NCBI GenBank assembly: GCA_029782145.1
Contig: JAKOVH010000031.1
Coordinates: forward strand, 186,001-250,000
DNA from: Actinomycetes bacterium
GTDB lineage: Bacteria; Actinomycetota; Acidimicrobiia; Acidimicrobiales; Acidimicrobilacustridaceae
Reading direction: 5' to 3'
DNA: 64,000 bases
The translations under genes were made by a program, and so were the position numbers. This document shows, piece by piece, positions 24,431-33,515 of this stretch; within the stretch, counting starts at the first letter, position 1; each line of letters begins with the position of its first letter. The notes under the pieces were generated by a model, which was not told the origin of the DNA, did not search any database, and saw only the letters and a program-made list of their open reading frames with translations.

Positions 24431-24474
24431 CCAGGGCCGACCCTGGGCGGGGCCCGCGCTGGGCCCGGCGCGGG
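24431..24474 (+). terminator. Two consecutive stem-loops after the methyltransferase gene
   Basis: CCAGGG-CCGA-CCCTGG (24431-24446) begins one base after the stop, then CCCGCGC...GCGCGGG (24453-24474) with an 8-base loop. There is no T run, as is common for actinobacterial terminators. Confidence 0.4.
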
Positions 24475-24524
24475 GCTGGGCGTCGGGTCCGGCGGCCCTC
24501 ACGGAGCCGTTAGCGTCGGGCGCC

Positions 24525-25349
24525 GTGACCGACCTGCCCGTCGACGCTCGGCAGCTGCCGAGCCACCTGCCCAGCCGCCTCGGCACCTCGTTCCGCCTCG
24601 ACGACGGCCGCTTCGTCGGACGCCTCGAGGCGCCGGTCGCGACCTGCTCGAGGGGCGTGGTGCCGATGTCGGCGTTGGTCTTCCTGGTCGACGTGGCGAC
24701 CGGTGTGCCCGTCGACGACGACCCGGACTGCTGGTCGTTCACCTCCGAGCTCACCGTGCGGGCGCCGCTCACGTCGCCGCCACCCGTGGTGGAGGCCTGG
24801 CCCACGGTGCTGCGGGCCGGCCGCCGCTCGGTCACCATCGAGGCGCCGCTGCTCGTCGACGGCGAGGAGTGGGGCAGCAGCTTCGCCAGCTTCTCGCGCA
24901 TCCCCCGGCGCCCCGACGACCCCCCGAAGCAGGTCACCGACCCGGTGCGGCTCGTCACCGGGTTCACGCCGCCGCCGATCGACGAGCCGCTGCGCTCCGC
25001 GGCCGGCTTCCGCTCCGAGGAGCCGGGGGCGGGCCGGGTCACGGTGGAGCTGCGCCCGGACCTGCTCAACCCGGCGGGCACCCTCCAGGGCGCCATGGTC
25101 GCGGGCCTGGCCGAGGCCGCCGCCGAGGACCTCGCCGACCACCACCGGGCCCTCGGCACCGACCGGCACGTGGTCACCGAGATGCAGGTGCGCTACATCG
25201 GGCAGAACCGGGTGTCGCCCATCGCGACCCGGGCCCGGTTCGTGGGGCCGCCCTCGGAGGGCGTGGTGCGGATCGACCTGCTCGACGACGACGGCCGAGG
25301 ACGGGTGACCACCGCCGTGCTGGCCCGGGTGCGCCCGGCGCCGGCCTGA
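24525..25349 (+). CDS. Double-hotdog acyl-CoA thioesterase-like protein
   Basis: 274 residues from a GTG at 24525. Two hotdog-like halves can be seen: the first around LVFLVDVATGVPV...SFTSELTVRAP, the second around LLNPAGTLQGAMVAGLAEAAAEDLA...TEMQVRYIGQNRVSPIATRARFVG, which matches PaaI-type thioesterases. They hydrolyse acyl-CoA thioesters. Its substrate is unknown; the region further right holds several acyl-CoA and steroid-type genes. Confidence 0.75.
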   Translation: MTDLPVDARQLPSHLPSRLGTSFRLDDGRFVGRLEAPVATCSRGVVPMSALVFLVDVATGVPVDDDPDCWSFTSELTVRAPLTSPPPVVEAWPTVLRAGRRSVTIEAPLLVDGEEWGSSFASFSRIPRRPDDPPKQVTDPVRLVTGFTPPPIDEPLRSAAGFRSEEPGAGRVTVELRPDLLNPAGTLQGAMVAGLAEAAAEDLADHHRALGTDRHVVTEMQVRYIGQNRVSPIATRARFVGPPSEGVVRIDLLDDDGRGRVTTAVLARVRPAPA

Positions 25350-25384
25350 CCCGTCGAGGAAGCCCCGGTCGCCTCGCTCCACCC

Positions 25385-25804
25385 TCAGTCCGGAGCCCGG
25401 AACCAGCGCTCGACCTGCCGGCGCAGCTCGGCATCGGTTGCCTCGCCCGCCTCGACCCGCCGGCGCAGCTGCCGGGTGCGCTCGATCACCTCCCTCGCCT
25501 CGGCCAGGTGCAGCTCCCCTCGGGCCACGGCCAGGGCGAGGTCGCACTCGAACCATCCGCAGGCGCGGGGCCGGTGGAGGTGGTGGATGGTGCACAGCCG
25601 CCCGTCGAAGGCCGGGCAGGGCAGGGCGAACACCGGCGGGTCGGCCTCGACGATGACCTCCACGCCGAGCGCCTGCAGCGGCCGGCCCAGGTCGCTCTCG
25701 TCGATCACGCCGAGGTGGCTGAACAGCGTGCCGTCGCAGCACAGGCCGCAGCCGATGCAGATGGAACCGGTTGCGTCGACGGGGGGCGTGCCGGGCTCGG
25801 CCAC
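25385..25804 (-). CDS. YkgJ-family cysteine-cluster protein
   Basis: 139 residues from a GTG at 25804. A cysteine cluster IGCGLCCDG near residue 20 with further cysteines in ALPCPAF, GRLCTIHHLHRPRACGWFEC matches the Fe/Zn-chelating YkgJ domain. The rest is helical. Function unknown. It is divergent from the DUF2252 gene, 84 bp apart, and convergent with the thioesterase gene. Confidence 0.8.
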   Translation of the reverse strand: MAEPGTPPVDATGSICIGCGLCCDGTLFSHLGVIDESDLGRPLQALGVEVIVEADPPVFALPCPAFDGRLCTIHHLHRPRACGWFECDLALAVARGELHLAEAREVIERTRQLRRRVEAGEATDAELRRQVERWFRAPD

Positions 25805-25888
25805 TCCCCCAGTGTCGCACCCCTGGTCCCCGTCACCCACCTCCCGATGGGCGATCATCGGCCCGCCCGACCCTTCCGAGGAGCCGCC

Positions 25889-27235
25889 ATGCCGTTCGCC
25901 GTGCCCCCCACCGATCCCGACCGCCGCAGCTGCGGCCGGGAGGCGCGCCGGCAGGCACCGCGGGGCACCCTCGGCGACTGGACGCCGGCCCCCGACCGCC
26001 CCCGGTCGCTCGAGCTCCTGCTGGCCCAGAACGACATCCGCAACCACGACCTCGTCGCCCTCCGCCACGGCCGCATGGCGCTGTCGCCCTGGAACTACTA
26101 CCGCGGCGCGGCGGCGGTCATGGCGAGCGACCTGGCGGCCCAGCCCCGCTCCGGTCTCACCGTGCAGCTCTGCGGCGACGCCCACATCCTCAACTTCGGC
26201 CTCTGGGCCACGCCCGAGCGCAACCTGTCGTTCGACCTCCGCGACTTCGACGAGACCCTGCCGGGCCCCTTCGAGTGGGACGTGGCCCGCCTCGCCGCCA
26301 GCATCGTGGTGCTCGCCCGCCACAACGGCATGGACGACGACGCCGGTCGTGACGCGGTGCGCCGGGCGGTGGCGACCTACGTCGAGCGCATGGCCGCCTA
26401 CGCCGGCGCCGGCCAGATGGAGATCTGGTACGACCGGGTCGACGTCGACCGTCTGCTCGGGCACTTCACGCCCGAGTGGCGCGCCCAGGTGGCCAGGCTC
26501 ATCGAGCGCAAGGGCCGGCGCCGCACGTCCCGCGGCGCGTTCGACAAGCTCACCGCCGAGGTCGACGGGCGGAGGATCATCGTCGAGGACCCACCCAAGC
26601 TCACCCACGTCGACGTGCCGGACCGGCTGCGCATCGTGGCCGAGGTGGCGGACCGCTACGCCGAGAGCCTGCGCGAGGACCCGCGCCACTGCCTCGAGCA
26701 GTTCCGGTTCGTCGACGTCGCCCGCCAGGTGGTCGGCGTGGGCAGCGTGGGCATGCGGGTGCACCTGTTCCTGCTCATGGACCACAGCGGCGAGCCGCTG
26801 TTCCTGCAGGTCAAGCAGGCGGGCCCATCGGTGTACGAGCGCTTCCTCGGGCCGAGCGTGCACGCCAACCACGGTGAGCGGGTCATCACCGGCCAGCGCC
26901 TGCTGCAGAGCGCCACCGACATCTTCGTGGGCTGGACCAGCCACGAGGGCATGGACTTCTACGTCCGGCAGTTCCGCGACATGAAGATCATCGCCGACAC
27001 CGAGCAGGTCGCCCCCGTGCTGGGCGAGTTCGCCACGGCCTGCGGCGAGGTCCTGGCCAAGGCCCACGCCCGCACCGGCGACCCCGTCGCCATCGCCGCC
27101 TACCTCGGCAGCGGCAGGCGGTTCGAGCGGGCGATGGGCGACTTCGCCGTGCGCTACGCCGACCGCACCGAGGCCGACCACGCCGAGCTGGTCGACGCCA
27201 TCCGCTCGGGGCACCTTCCCGCCGACGACGGGTGA
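25889..27235 (+). CDS. DUF2252 domain protein
   Basis: 448 residues, ATG at 25889 with GAGGAG upstream. DUF2252 is a kinase-like fold of unknown function, common in actinobacteria and proteobacteria. Typical motifs: MALSPWNYYRGAAAVMASDLA, CGDAHILNFGLWATPERNLSFDLRDFDET (catalytic-loop-like), FEWDVARLAAS, and QVKQAGPSVYERFLG. The length fits the family. Confidence 0.88.
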   Translation: MPFAVPPTDPDRRSCGREARRQAPRGTLGDWTPAPDRPRSLELLLAQNDIRNHDLVALRHGRMALSPWNYYRGAAAVMASDLAAQPRSGLTVQLCGDAHILNFGLWATPERNLSFDLRDFDETLPGPFEWDVARLAASIVVLARHNGMDDDAGRDAVRRAVATYVERMAAYAGAGQMEIWYDRVDVDRLLGHFTPEWRAQVARLIERKGRRRTSRGAFDKLTAEVDGRRIIVEDPPKLTHVDVPDRLRIVAEVADRYAESLREDPRHCLEQFRFVDVARQVVGVGSVGMRVHLFLLMDHSGEPLFLQVKQAGPSVYERFLGPSVHANHGERVITGQRLLQSATDIFVGWTSHEGMDFYVRQFRDMKIIADTEQVAPVLGEFATACGEVLAKAHARTGDPVAIAAYLGSGRRFERAMGDFAVRYADRTEADHAELVDAIRSGHLPADDG

Positions 27236-27344
27236 CCCTACGCCCACAGGTTGGGGGCCCCTGCAGGAGTGACGTATCGTCAGATCCGAGCCACAGCGCG
27301 AGCCGACGACGAGCCGCATCGTCCGACGAGGGGGACACGAACGC

Positions 27345-28571
27345 ATGGGACCTGACGACCGCTACATCGTGATCTCCGCCGACACCCACGCCGGCGGCAG
27401 CCACGCCCAGTACCGCGAGTTCCTCGACGAGGCGTACAAGGCCGACTTCGACGCCTGGCGGGAGAAGTACAAGAACCCGTTCAAGGACCTGAAGGACACC
27501 GACCAGCGCGTCCGCAACTGGGACAGCGACCGCCGCGACGAGGACCAGTTCTCCCAGGGCGTGGTCGGCGAGGTCATCTTCCCCAACACGGTGCCGCCGT
27601 TCTTCCCCAACTTCGTGCTGTTCGCCCAGCCGCCCACCCCCGACGAGTACGAGCACCGCCACGCCGGCATCCAGGCCCACAACCGCTGGTTGGTCGACTA
27701 CGTGGCCGGCCGACCCGAGGCCCGCGCCGGCATCGGCCAGGTGTTCCTCAACGACGTCGACGACGCCATCGCCGACGCCCGCTGGTGCCACGAGAACGGC
27801 CTGCGCGGCGGCATCCTCGTGGGCTCCGTGCCCCCGACGTGCGACTGGATCAAGCCGCTGTACGACCCGGTCTACGACCCGCTGTGGGCGTTCTGCGAGG
27901 AGAACGGCATCGTCGTCAACTCCCACAGCGGCACCGGCGGGCCCGTCTACCAGAAGGCCCCGGCCATGCCGCTGGTGCACTTCCTCGAGATCCCCTTCTA
28001 CTCCCAGCGCCCGCTCGCCTACATGATCCTCGGCGGCGTGTTCGAGCGGTTCCCGAACCTCAAGTTCACCCTCACCGAGGCGGGCTGCGCCTGGATCCCG
28101 GCGTTCCTCAAGCAGCTCGACGAGCTCATGGCCAACATCCGGGCCAACAAGGTCGGCGAGATGCGCATCGGCGGCGAGCTGGTGCCGCCCCGCTCGGCCA
28201 CGGAGTACTTCCGGCAGAACGTGTACCTCGGCATCAGCCAGCCCACGCCGGCCGACATCGCCACCGCGCGCGACCAGCTCGGCCTCGACCGGGTGATGTG
28301 GGGCAGCGACTACCCCCACGACGAGGGCACCTTCCCCTTCACCCTCGAGCACCTCCGCCAGGTGATGCCCGGCCTCTCCACCGAGCAGATCCAGCAGGTG
28401 CTCGCCGGCACCGCCGCCGAGCTCTACCGCTTCGACCTCGACGCCCTGCGGCCGCTGGCCGACCAGCACGGCCCCACGGTGGCCCAGGTCGCCGAGCCGC
28501 TCACCGAGCTCCCGGCCGACGCCAACCAGGCCCTGGTCCGCTCGGCCCGCATGCTCGCCGAAGCGAGCTGA
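27345..28571 (+). CDS. Amidohydrolase family (TIM-barrel) metal-dependent hydrolase
   Basis: 408 residues, ATG at 27345. The amidohydrolase_2 pattern is present: ISADTHAGG (DxH) at the start, VVNSHSGTGG, FTLTEAGCAWIPAFL and the closing MWGSDYPHDEG with the metal-binding Asp. Relatives decarboxylate or hydrolyse ring-cleavage products and are abundant in actinobacteria that degrade sterols and terpenoids. The next gene, an SDR, follows across a strong hairpin; the two may form one catabolic unit. Confidence 0.88.
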   Translation: MGPDDRYIVISADTHAGGSHAQYREFLDEAYKADFDAWREKYKNPFKDLKDTDQRVRNWDSDRRDEDQFSQGVVGEVIFPNTVPPFFPNFVLFAQPPTPDEYEHRHAGIQAHNRWLVDYVAGRPEARAGIGQVFLNDVDDAIADARWCHENGLRGGILVGSVPPTCDWIKPLYDPVYDPLWAFCEENGIVVNSHSGTGGPVYQKAPAMPLVHFLEIPFYSQRPLAYMILGGVFERFPNLKFTLTEAGCAWIPAFLKQLDELMANIRANKVGEMRIGGELVPPRSATEYFRQNVYLGISQPTPADIATARDQLGLDRVMWGSDYPHDEGTFPFTLEHLRQVMPGLSTEQIQQVLAGTAAELYRFDLDALRPLADQHGPTVAQVAEPLTELPADANQALVRSARMLAEAS

Positions 28572-28613
28572 GCCGGCTCACCGACCAGCCCGGACGAACC
28601 GAACCACGAGCTG

Positions 28614-28637
28614 CGGGGGCCGGGCGACCGGCCCCCG
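28614..28637 (+). terminator. GC-rich hairpin with GNRA loop between amidohydrolase and SDR genes
   Basis: GGGGGCCGG (28615-28623), loop GCGA, CCGGCCCCC (28628-28636): nine perfect pairs, plus C28614-G28637. It lies 43 bp after the amidohydrolase stop and 25 bp before the SDR start. It may reduce read-through or stabilise an RNA end. Confidence 0.5.
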
Positions 28638-28661
28638 TGCGCGCCCGACCGAGGGGGAGCC

Positions 28662-29522
28662 ATGACCACCACCCAGGACCCGGCGAACGTGCCGCCCATC
28701 GACGACTGGAACCACCTCCTCGCCGGGCGCACCGCCGTGGTGACCGGCGGGGGCGACGGCATCGGCGGTGCCGTGTCCCGCCTGTTCGCCCGCCACGGCG
28801 CCCACGTGGAGATCGCCGAGCTCGACCCCGAGCGGGCCGACCGGGCGGTGGCCGACATCACCGCCGCCGGAGGCTCGGCGCGCGCCCACGTGCTCGACGT
28901 GCGCGACGCCGACGCGGTGTCGGCCTTCGCCGAGGCGGTGCTCGCCGAGCACCCCCACGTGTCGGTGCTCGTCAACAACGTCGGCGACTACCGGCCGCTC
29001 GTGCGCTTCCGGGCGTCGGGCCCCGAGTCGTGGAAGGCGATGTACGACACCAACCTGTTCCACGTCTTCGCCGTCACCCACGCCTTCCTGGAGTCGATGA
29101 TCCCCGGTGGTGGTGGCTCGATCGTGAACGTGCACTCGGTGGAGGGGCTGCGGGGCTACCCGGGCGACCCGGTCTACGGGGCGATGAAGGCAGCCGTCGC
29201 CAAGTTCACCACCGACTTGGCGGTGTCGATGGGCCGCCACGGCATCCGGGTGAACGGCATCGGCCCCGACCTCACCCACACGCCGCAGGTCGACTACCTC
29301 ACCGGCTACGAGGACCACGACCACCTGTGGTCGTCGTGGGCCCCGGTGGGACGCCTCGGCTGGCCGGAGGACCAGGCCCGGGTGGCGCTGTTCCTCGCCT
29401 CCGACCTGTCGTCGTTCGTCACCGGCCACAACGTGCCCGTCGACGGTGGCACCAAGGCCGGAGGGGGCTGGTTCTTCTCGCCCACCGAGGGCCGCTTCGT
29501 CAACCGCCCCAAGGGCCTCTGA
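28662..29522 (+). CDS. Short-chain dehydrogenase/reductase (SDR)
   Basis: 286 residues, ATG at 28662 after GAGGGGGAG. Classical SDR: cofactor loop TGGGDGIGGAV, NNVGDY (NNxG), HSVEG with the catalytic Ser region, and YGAMKAAV (YxxxK). ELDPERAD after beta strand 2 favours NAD. Acts on an alcohol or ketone, substrate unknown; position after the amidohydrolase suggests the same catabolic path. Confidence 0.92.
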   Translation: MTTTQDPANVPPIDDWNHLLAGRTAVVTGGGDGIGGAVSRLFARHGAHVEIAELDPERADRAVADITAAGGSARAHVLDVRDADAVSAFAEAVLAEHPHVSVLVNNVGDYRPLVRFRASGPESWKAMYDTNLFHVFAVTHAFLESMIPGGGGSIVNVHSVEGLRGYPGDPVYGAMKAAVAKFTTDLAVSMGRHGIRVNGIGPDLTHTPQVDYLTGYEDHDHLWSSWAPVGRLGWPEDQARVALFLASDLSSFVTGHNVPVDGGTKAGGGWFFSPTEGRFVNRPKGL

Positions 29523-29595
29523 GGCGGTCCCCCTCGCTGGCTGCGCCGGCGGGGGGAGGTCCGACCGAGGGCCACCCGCGACCTACGATGGGCCG

Positions 29596-32250
29596 GTGGA
29601 ACCGGCGCGGGACGACGACGAGGGCTCACCCGACGCGCCCGGCGCGCAGGGGCTGCACCACCTCGCCGCCGGCACCCACCCGCTGATCAGCTCCATGGGC
29701 GTGGGCGTCATGGTGTACGACGCCGCCGGCCGCATCGTCGACGCCAACCGCACCGCCCTCGAGCTCCTGGCGCTCGGCATCGGCGAGGTCACCGCCGTCG
29801 ACCCGGTGCTCACCCGCCCGACCGAGCTCGACCCGCACCCGGTGCGGCCCGACGGCTCCATGGTCAAGCTCGACGAGCTGCCCGTGGTGAAGGCGCTGCG
29901 CACCCGGCGACCCCAGCCCGACGAGGTGGTCGGACTGCGCCGGCGCGACGGCACCCTGCGGTGGCTGCTCGTCTCGGCGTGGCCGCTGGTGGAGCACGGC
30001 GAGCTGCACGGGGCCGTGGTCACCGTCACCGACCACACCGACCGGCGGGAGGTCGAGCGCACCAACCGCACGGTCAGGCGCGCCATGCACGTGCTGGTCC
30101 ACGCCACCGACGTGCCGAGCCTGCTGCGCGACATGTGCCAGACGATCGTGGAGGCGGGCGAGTTCGCGCTGGCGTGGATCGGCAAGGCCGAGACCGACGG
30201 CACCGGCCGCGTGACGGCGCTCGCCGCGTCCGGTGCCCGCGACTACGTCACCGACGACCTCGTGTCCTGGGCGCCCGACGACCCGCTGGGTTCCGGACCC
30301 ACGGGCCGGTGCCTGCGCGAGCGCACCGTCCGGGTCGTCAACGACTACCACCACGCGGCCGAGGTCGGCCCCTGGCGGGAGCGGGCGGCCGAGTACGGCC
30401 TCGGCTCGGGGATCGCCATCCCGTTCGACCTGCCCGACGGGAGCCGGGCGGCGCTGTCGATCTACGCCCGTGACATCGAGGCCTTCGACGAGCAGGCCAT
30501 CGGGCTGCTCGAGGGCCTCGCCCGCGACCTCCAGTACGGGCTGCGCCACATCGCCACCACCGAGGCCCTCGCCGCCAGCGAGGAGCGGTTCCGGCTGCTG
30601 GCCGAGAACACCGGCGACGTGGTGATGCTCACCCGTCACGGGCTGATCGAGTGGATCAGCCCCTCGGCGCGGGCCGTCCTCGGGTGGGCGCCCGACGAGG
30701 CGGTCGGGCAGCGCTTCGTCGACCGCTGCCACCCCGACGACCTCGGCGTGGTCGAGCGGGCCCGGGCCGAGAGCCGCCAGGGCATCCACGCCACCTACCG
30801 GGGCCGGGTGCTGCGACACGACGGCACGTGGCTCTGGGTCGACGCCCGCACCCGACCCATCGCCGACGCCGACGGCCGGCCCGACGGCTCGATCGTGACC
30901 ACCATCTGGGACACGACCGCCGAGGTGACCGCCCAGCACGCCCTCGAGCACGCCGCCAGCCACGACTCGCTCACCGGCCTGGCGAACCGGTCGCTGCTGC
31001 TCGACGAGCTCGACCGGGCCCTCGCCGCCAGCCGCCGCTCGGGCACGAGCACGGCGGTGCTGCTGCTCGACCTCGACCACTTCAAGTACGTGAACGACTC
31101 CCTCGGCCATGCCGTCGGCGACGACCTGCTGCGCGCCGCGGCGGCCCGCATGTCGGCCGCCGTGCGCGACGGCGACCTCGTGGCCCGCCAGGGCGGCGAC
31201 GAGTTCGTGGTCGTCATGCGCGACCTCGACCACCCCGCCGAGGCCGCTATCGTGGCCGAGCGGCTCATGGAGGCCTTCCGCTCCCCCATCACCGTGGGTG
31301 ACGCCGAGCTGTTCACCACGGCGAGCATCGGTGTGGCGGTGGCCAGCTCGCCCGGGCAGGACGCCATCGACCTGCTGCGGGAGGCCGACACCGCCATGTA
31401 CCGCGCCAAGGAGGACGGGCGCGACCGGCTGGCGATGTTCAACGAGGACCTGCGCGACACCGTCACCCGCCGCCTGCGCATCGCCAACGAGCTGCGCGCC
31501 GCGGTGGAGCGCGACGAGCTGGCCGTGTGGTTCCAGCCCGAGATCCACCTCGACGACGGGCACCTGCGTGCCGTGGAGGCGCTGCTGCGGTGGCACCACC
31601 CCAGCGGGGAGCTGCGGAGCGCCGCCCACTTCATCGAGACGGCCGAGGAGACGGGGATGATCCTCGACATCGGCCGGTGGGTGATCCAGCAGTCGTGCCG
31701 CCACGCCGCCCGCTGGCTGAGCACCCGCCCCGACAGCCCGCTGGTGGTCCGGGTCAACCTCTCGTCGCTGCAGCTGGCCGAGGCCGGCCTGCTCGGCGAC
31801 CTCGACGACGCGCTGCGGTCGGCCGGCCTGGCGCCCGACCGGCTCTGCGTGGAGATCACCGAGACGGCGATGCTGCACGAGACGACGACCGTGCGAGCCA
31901 ACATGGCCGGCATCGCCGAGCGGGGCATCCGCACCGCCATCGACGACTTCGGCACGGGCTACGCCTCGCTCACCTACCTGCGGCGCTACCCGGTCGACGT
32001 GGTGAAGCTCGACCGCAGCTTCGTCACCAACCTCACGACGCAGCCCCAGGACCGGCACATCGCCGCCGGCATCATCGACATGGCGGCCCGGCTGGGCATC
32101 TCGGTCACCGCCGAGGGCGTCGAGCGCCCCGAGCAGGCCGAGCTGCTGCGCGACCTGGGCTGCACCGGCGCCCAGGGCTACCTGTACTCGCCGGCCGTGC
32201 CCTCCGACGAGATCGAGGTGATGCTCGACAAGGGGCCGCTCGGCCCCTGA
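29596..32250 (+). CDS. PAS-GAF-PAS-GGDEF-EAL cyclic-di-GMP signalling protein
   Basis: 884 residues from a GTG at 29596. Order: PAS (about 25-150), GAF (170-325), PAS (335-450), GGDEF (455-610), EAL (625-875). The cyclase site is intact (GGDEF at about 533), and RDGD five residues before it is an inhibitory I-site. The phosphodiesterase site is also complete: EALLRW, VNLSS, EITETA, DDFGTGYASL, KLDRSF, EGVE, QGYLYS. It could therefore make or break c-di-GMP depending on the sensor domains. No membrane segment, so it senses a cytosolic signal. Confidence 0.93.
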   Translation: MEPARDDDEGSPDAPGAQGLHHLAAGTHPLISSMGVGVMVYDAAGRIVDANRTALELLALGIGEVTAVDPVLTRPTELDPHPVRPDGSMVKLDELPVVKALRTRRPQPDEVVGLRRRDGTLRWLLVSAWPLVEHGELHGAVVTVTDHTDRREVERTNRTVRRAMHVLVHATDVPSLLRDMCQTIVEAGEFALAWIGKAETDGTGRVTALAASGARDYVTDDLVSWAPDDPLGSGPTGRCLRERTVRVVNDYHHAAEVGPWRERAAEYGLGSGIAIPFDLPDGSRAALSIYARDIEAFDEQAIGLLEGLARDLQYGLRHIATTEALAASEERFRLLAENTGDVVMLTRHGLIEWISPSARAVLGWAPDEAVGQRFVDRCHPDDLGVVERARAESRQGIHATYRGRVLRHDGTWLWVDARTRPIADADGRPDGSIVTTIWDTTAEVTAQHALEHAASHDSLTGLANRSLLLDELDRALAASRRSGTSTAVLLLDLDHFKYVNDSLGHAVGDDLLRAAAARMSAAVRDGDLVARQGGDEFVVVMRDLDHPAEAAIVAERLMEAFRSPITVGDAELFTTASIGVAVASSPGQDAIDLLREADTAMYRAKEDGRDRLAMFNEDLRDTVTRRLRIANELRAAVERDELAVWFQPEIHLDDGHLRAVEALLRWHHPSGELRSAAHFIETAEETGMILDIGRWVIQQSCRHAARWLSTRPDSPLVVRVNLSSLQLAEAGLLGDLDDALRSAGLAPDRLCVEITETAMLHETTTVRANMAGIAERGIRTAIDDFGTGYASLTYLRRYPVDVVKLDRSFVTNLTTQPQDRHIAAGIIDMAARLGISVTAEGVERPEQAELLRDLGCTGAQGYLYSPAVPSDEIEVMLDKGPLGP

Positions 32251-32262
32251 CGGCCCTCGGGC

Positions 32263-32610
32263 TCAGTCGTCGTGGCCGGTGGGCGGCTCGGCCACCAACG
32301 AGATCGTGGCCGCCGACGGGTCGTCGGGGTCGAACACCGAGCGGTCGCGGTCGGGGTCGTCGGACTCCGCCTCGATGACCACGTCCTGCGCGGGAAGCTC
32401 GCCGTAGAGGGCCTGCTGGAGGCCCATCATGGCAGCGCCGGTGACCGTGCCGACGGCCGACGAGCGCAGGCGCCGGTGCAGCACCGCTCCCTGGTCGTCG
32501 CCGTCGTCCTCGTCGTCGCCGCCGGGTCCGGTGCCGGCGGCCGAGGCGCGCAGGTGGGCCTGCCACTGCTCGTCGGACCAGTCGTCGGGGTCGAGGGGTG
32601 GGGCCTCCAC
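32263..32610 (-). CDS. Small acidic hypothetical protein
   Basis: 115 residues, convergent with the GGDEF-EAL gene (12 bp between stops). Strongly acidic stretches (DPDDWSDEQW, GGDDEDDGDDQG) flank a short Ala/Gly-rich part (AVGTVTGAAMMGLQQALYG). No family recognised. The composition suggests a real, conserved-type actinobacterial protein rather than a chance frame, but evidence is modest. Confidence 0.5.
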   Translation of the reverse strand: MEAPPLDPDDWSDEQWQAHLRASAAGTGPGGDDEDDGDDQGAVLHRRLRSSAVGTVTGAAMMGLQQALYGELPAQDVVIEAESDDPDRDRSVFDPDDPSAATISLVAEPPTGHDD

Positions 32611-32681
32611 CCCCGAGACGGTATCGGAGCGCCGCCCGACGTCGACGGCGGCGGGGATGGCGGGATGCGATCATGTGGCCC

Positions 32682-33482
32682 ATGGCGGACCGCTACACCC
32701 ACGGCCACCACGAGTCGGTGCTGCGCAGCCACCGGTGGCGAACGGCCGAGAACTCCGCGGCCTACCTGCTCCCTCACCTGCACGCCGGCCAGCGGCTGCT
32801 CGACGTGGGCTGTGGGCCGGGCACCATCACCCTCGACCTCGCCCGCCGAGTGGCACCCGGGCGCGTGGTCGGCATCGACGCGGCGGCCGACGTCGTCGCC
32901 GCGGCCGAGGCCGCCCGAGACGAGCAGGGGGCCACCGGCGTGGAGCTGGTGGTGGGCGACGTGTACGCCCTCGACGTCCCCGACGGCTCGTTCGACGTGG
33001 TGCACGCCCACCAGGTGCTCCAGCACCTGACCGACCCGGTGGCCGCCCTCGGCGAGATGCGCAGGGTGCTCGCGCTGGGAGGGCTGCTGGCGGTGCGCGA
33101 CAGCGACTACGGCGCGTTCGTGTGGGCGCCCGCCGACCCGCTGCTCGAGCGGTGGCTCGAGCTCTACCACGCAGTGACCCGGGCCAACCGGGCGGAGGCT
33201 GATGCCGGGCGGCACCTGAAGGGGTGGGTGCGGGCGGCCGGCTTCGCCGAGCTCGTGGTGTCCAGCTCGACGTGGACGTTCTCCTCGCCCGAGGACCGGA
33301 GCTGGTGGGGCGGGCTGTGGGCCGACCGGGTGGTCGACAGCGCCTTCGCCGCCCAGGCGGTGGAGTACGGGCTGGCCGACGCCGCAGAGCTGGCCGCCAT
33401 GGCCACGGCGTTCCGGCGCTGGGCCGACTCCGACGACGGCGTGTTCGTCGTCGTCCACGGCGAGGTCCTAGCGCGCCGCTGA
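32682..33482 (+). CDS. Class I SAM-dependent methyltransferase
   Basis: 266 residues, ATG at 32682 (in-frame ATGs at 32598 and 32673 would add unrelated sequence). Motif I LLDVGCGPGTITLDLA, then VGIDAA, DVYALDVPDGSFDVVHAHQVLQH and LGGLLAVRDSDYG: the UbiE/type 11 pattern. The start HGHHESVLRSHRWRTAENSAAYL is common in this subgroup. Substrate unknown, small molecule likely. Confidence 0.88.
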   Translation: MADRYTHGHHESVLRSHRWRTAENSAAYLLPHLHAGQRLLDVGCGPGTITLDLARRVAPGRVVGIDAAADVVAAAEAARDEQGATGVELVVGDVYALDVPDGSFDVVHAHQVLQHLTDPVAALGEMRRVLALGGLLAVRDSDYGAFVWAPADPLLERWLELYHAVTRANRAEADAGRHLKGWVRAAGFAELVVSSSTWTFSSPEDRSWWGGLWADRVVDSAFAAQAVEYGLADAAELAAMATAFRRWADSDDGVFVVVHGEVLARR

Positions 33483-33515
33483 CGGGCCGAGCTGCCGCCT
33501 CAGACCATGAGCCGG

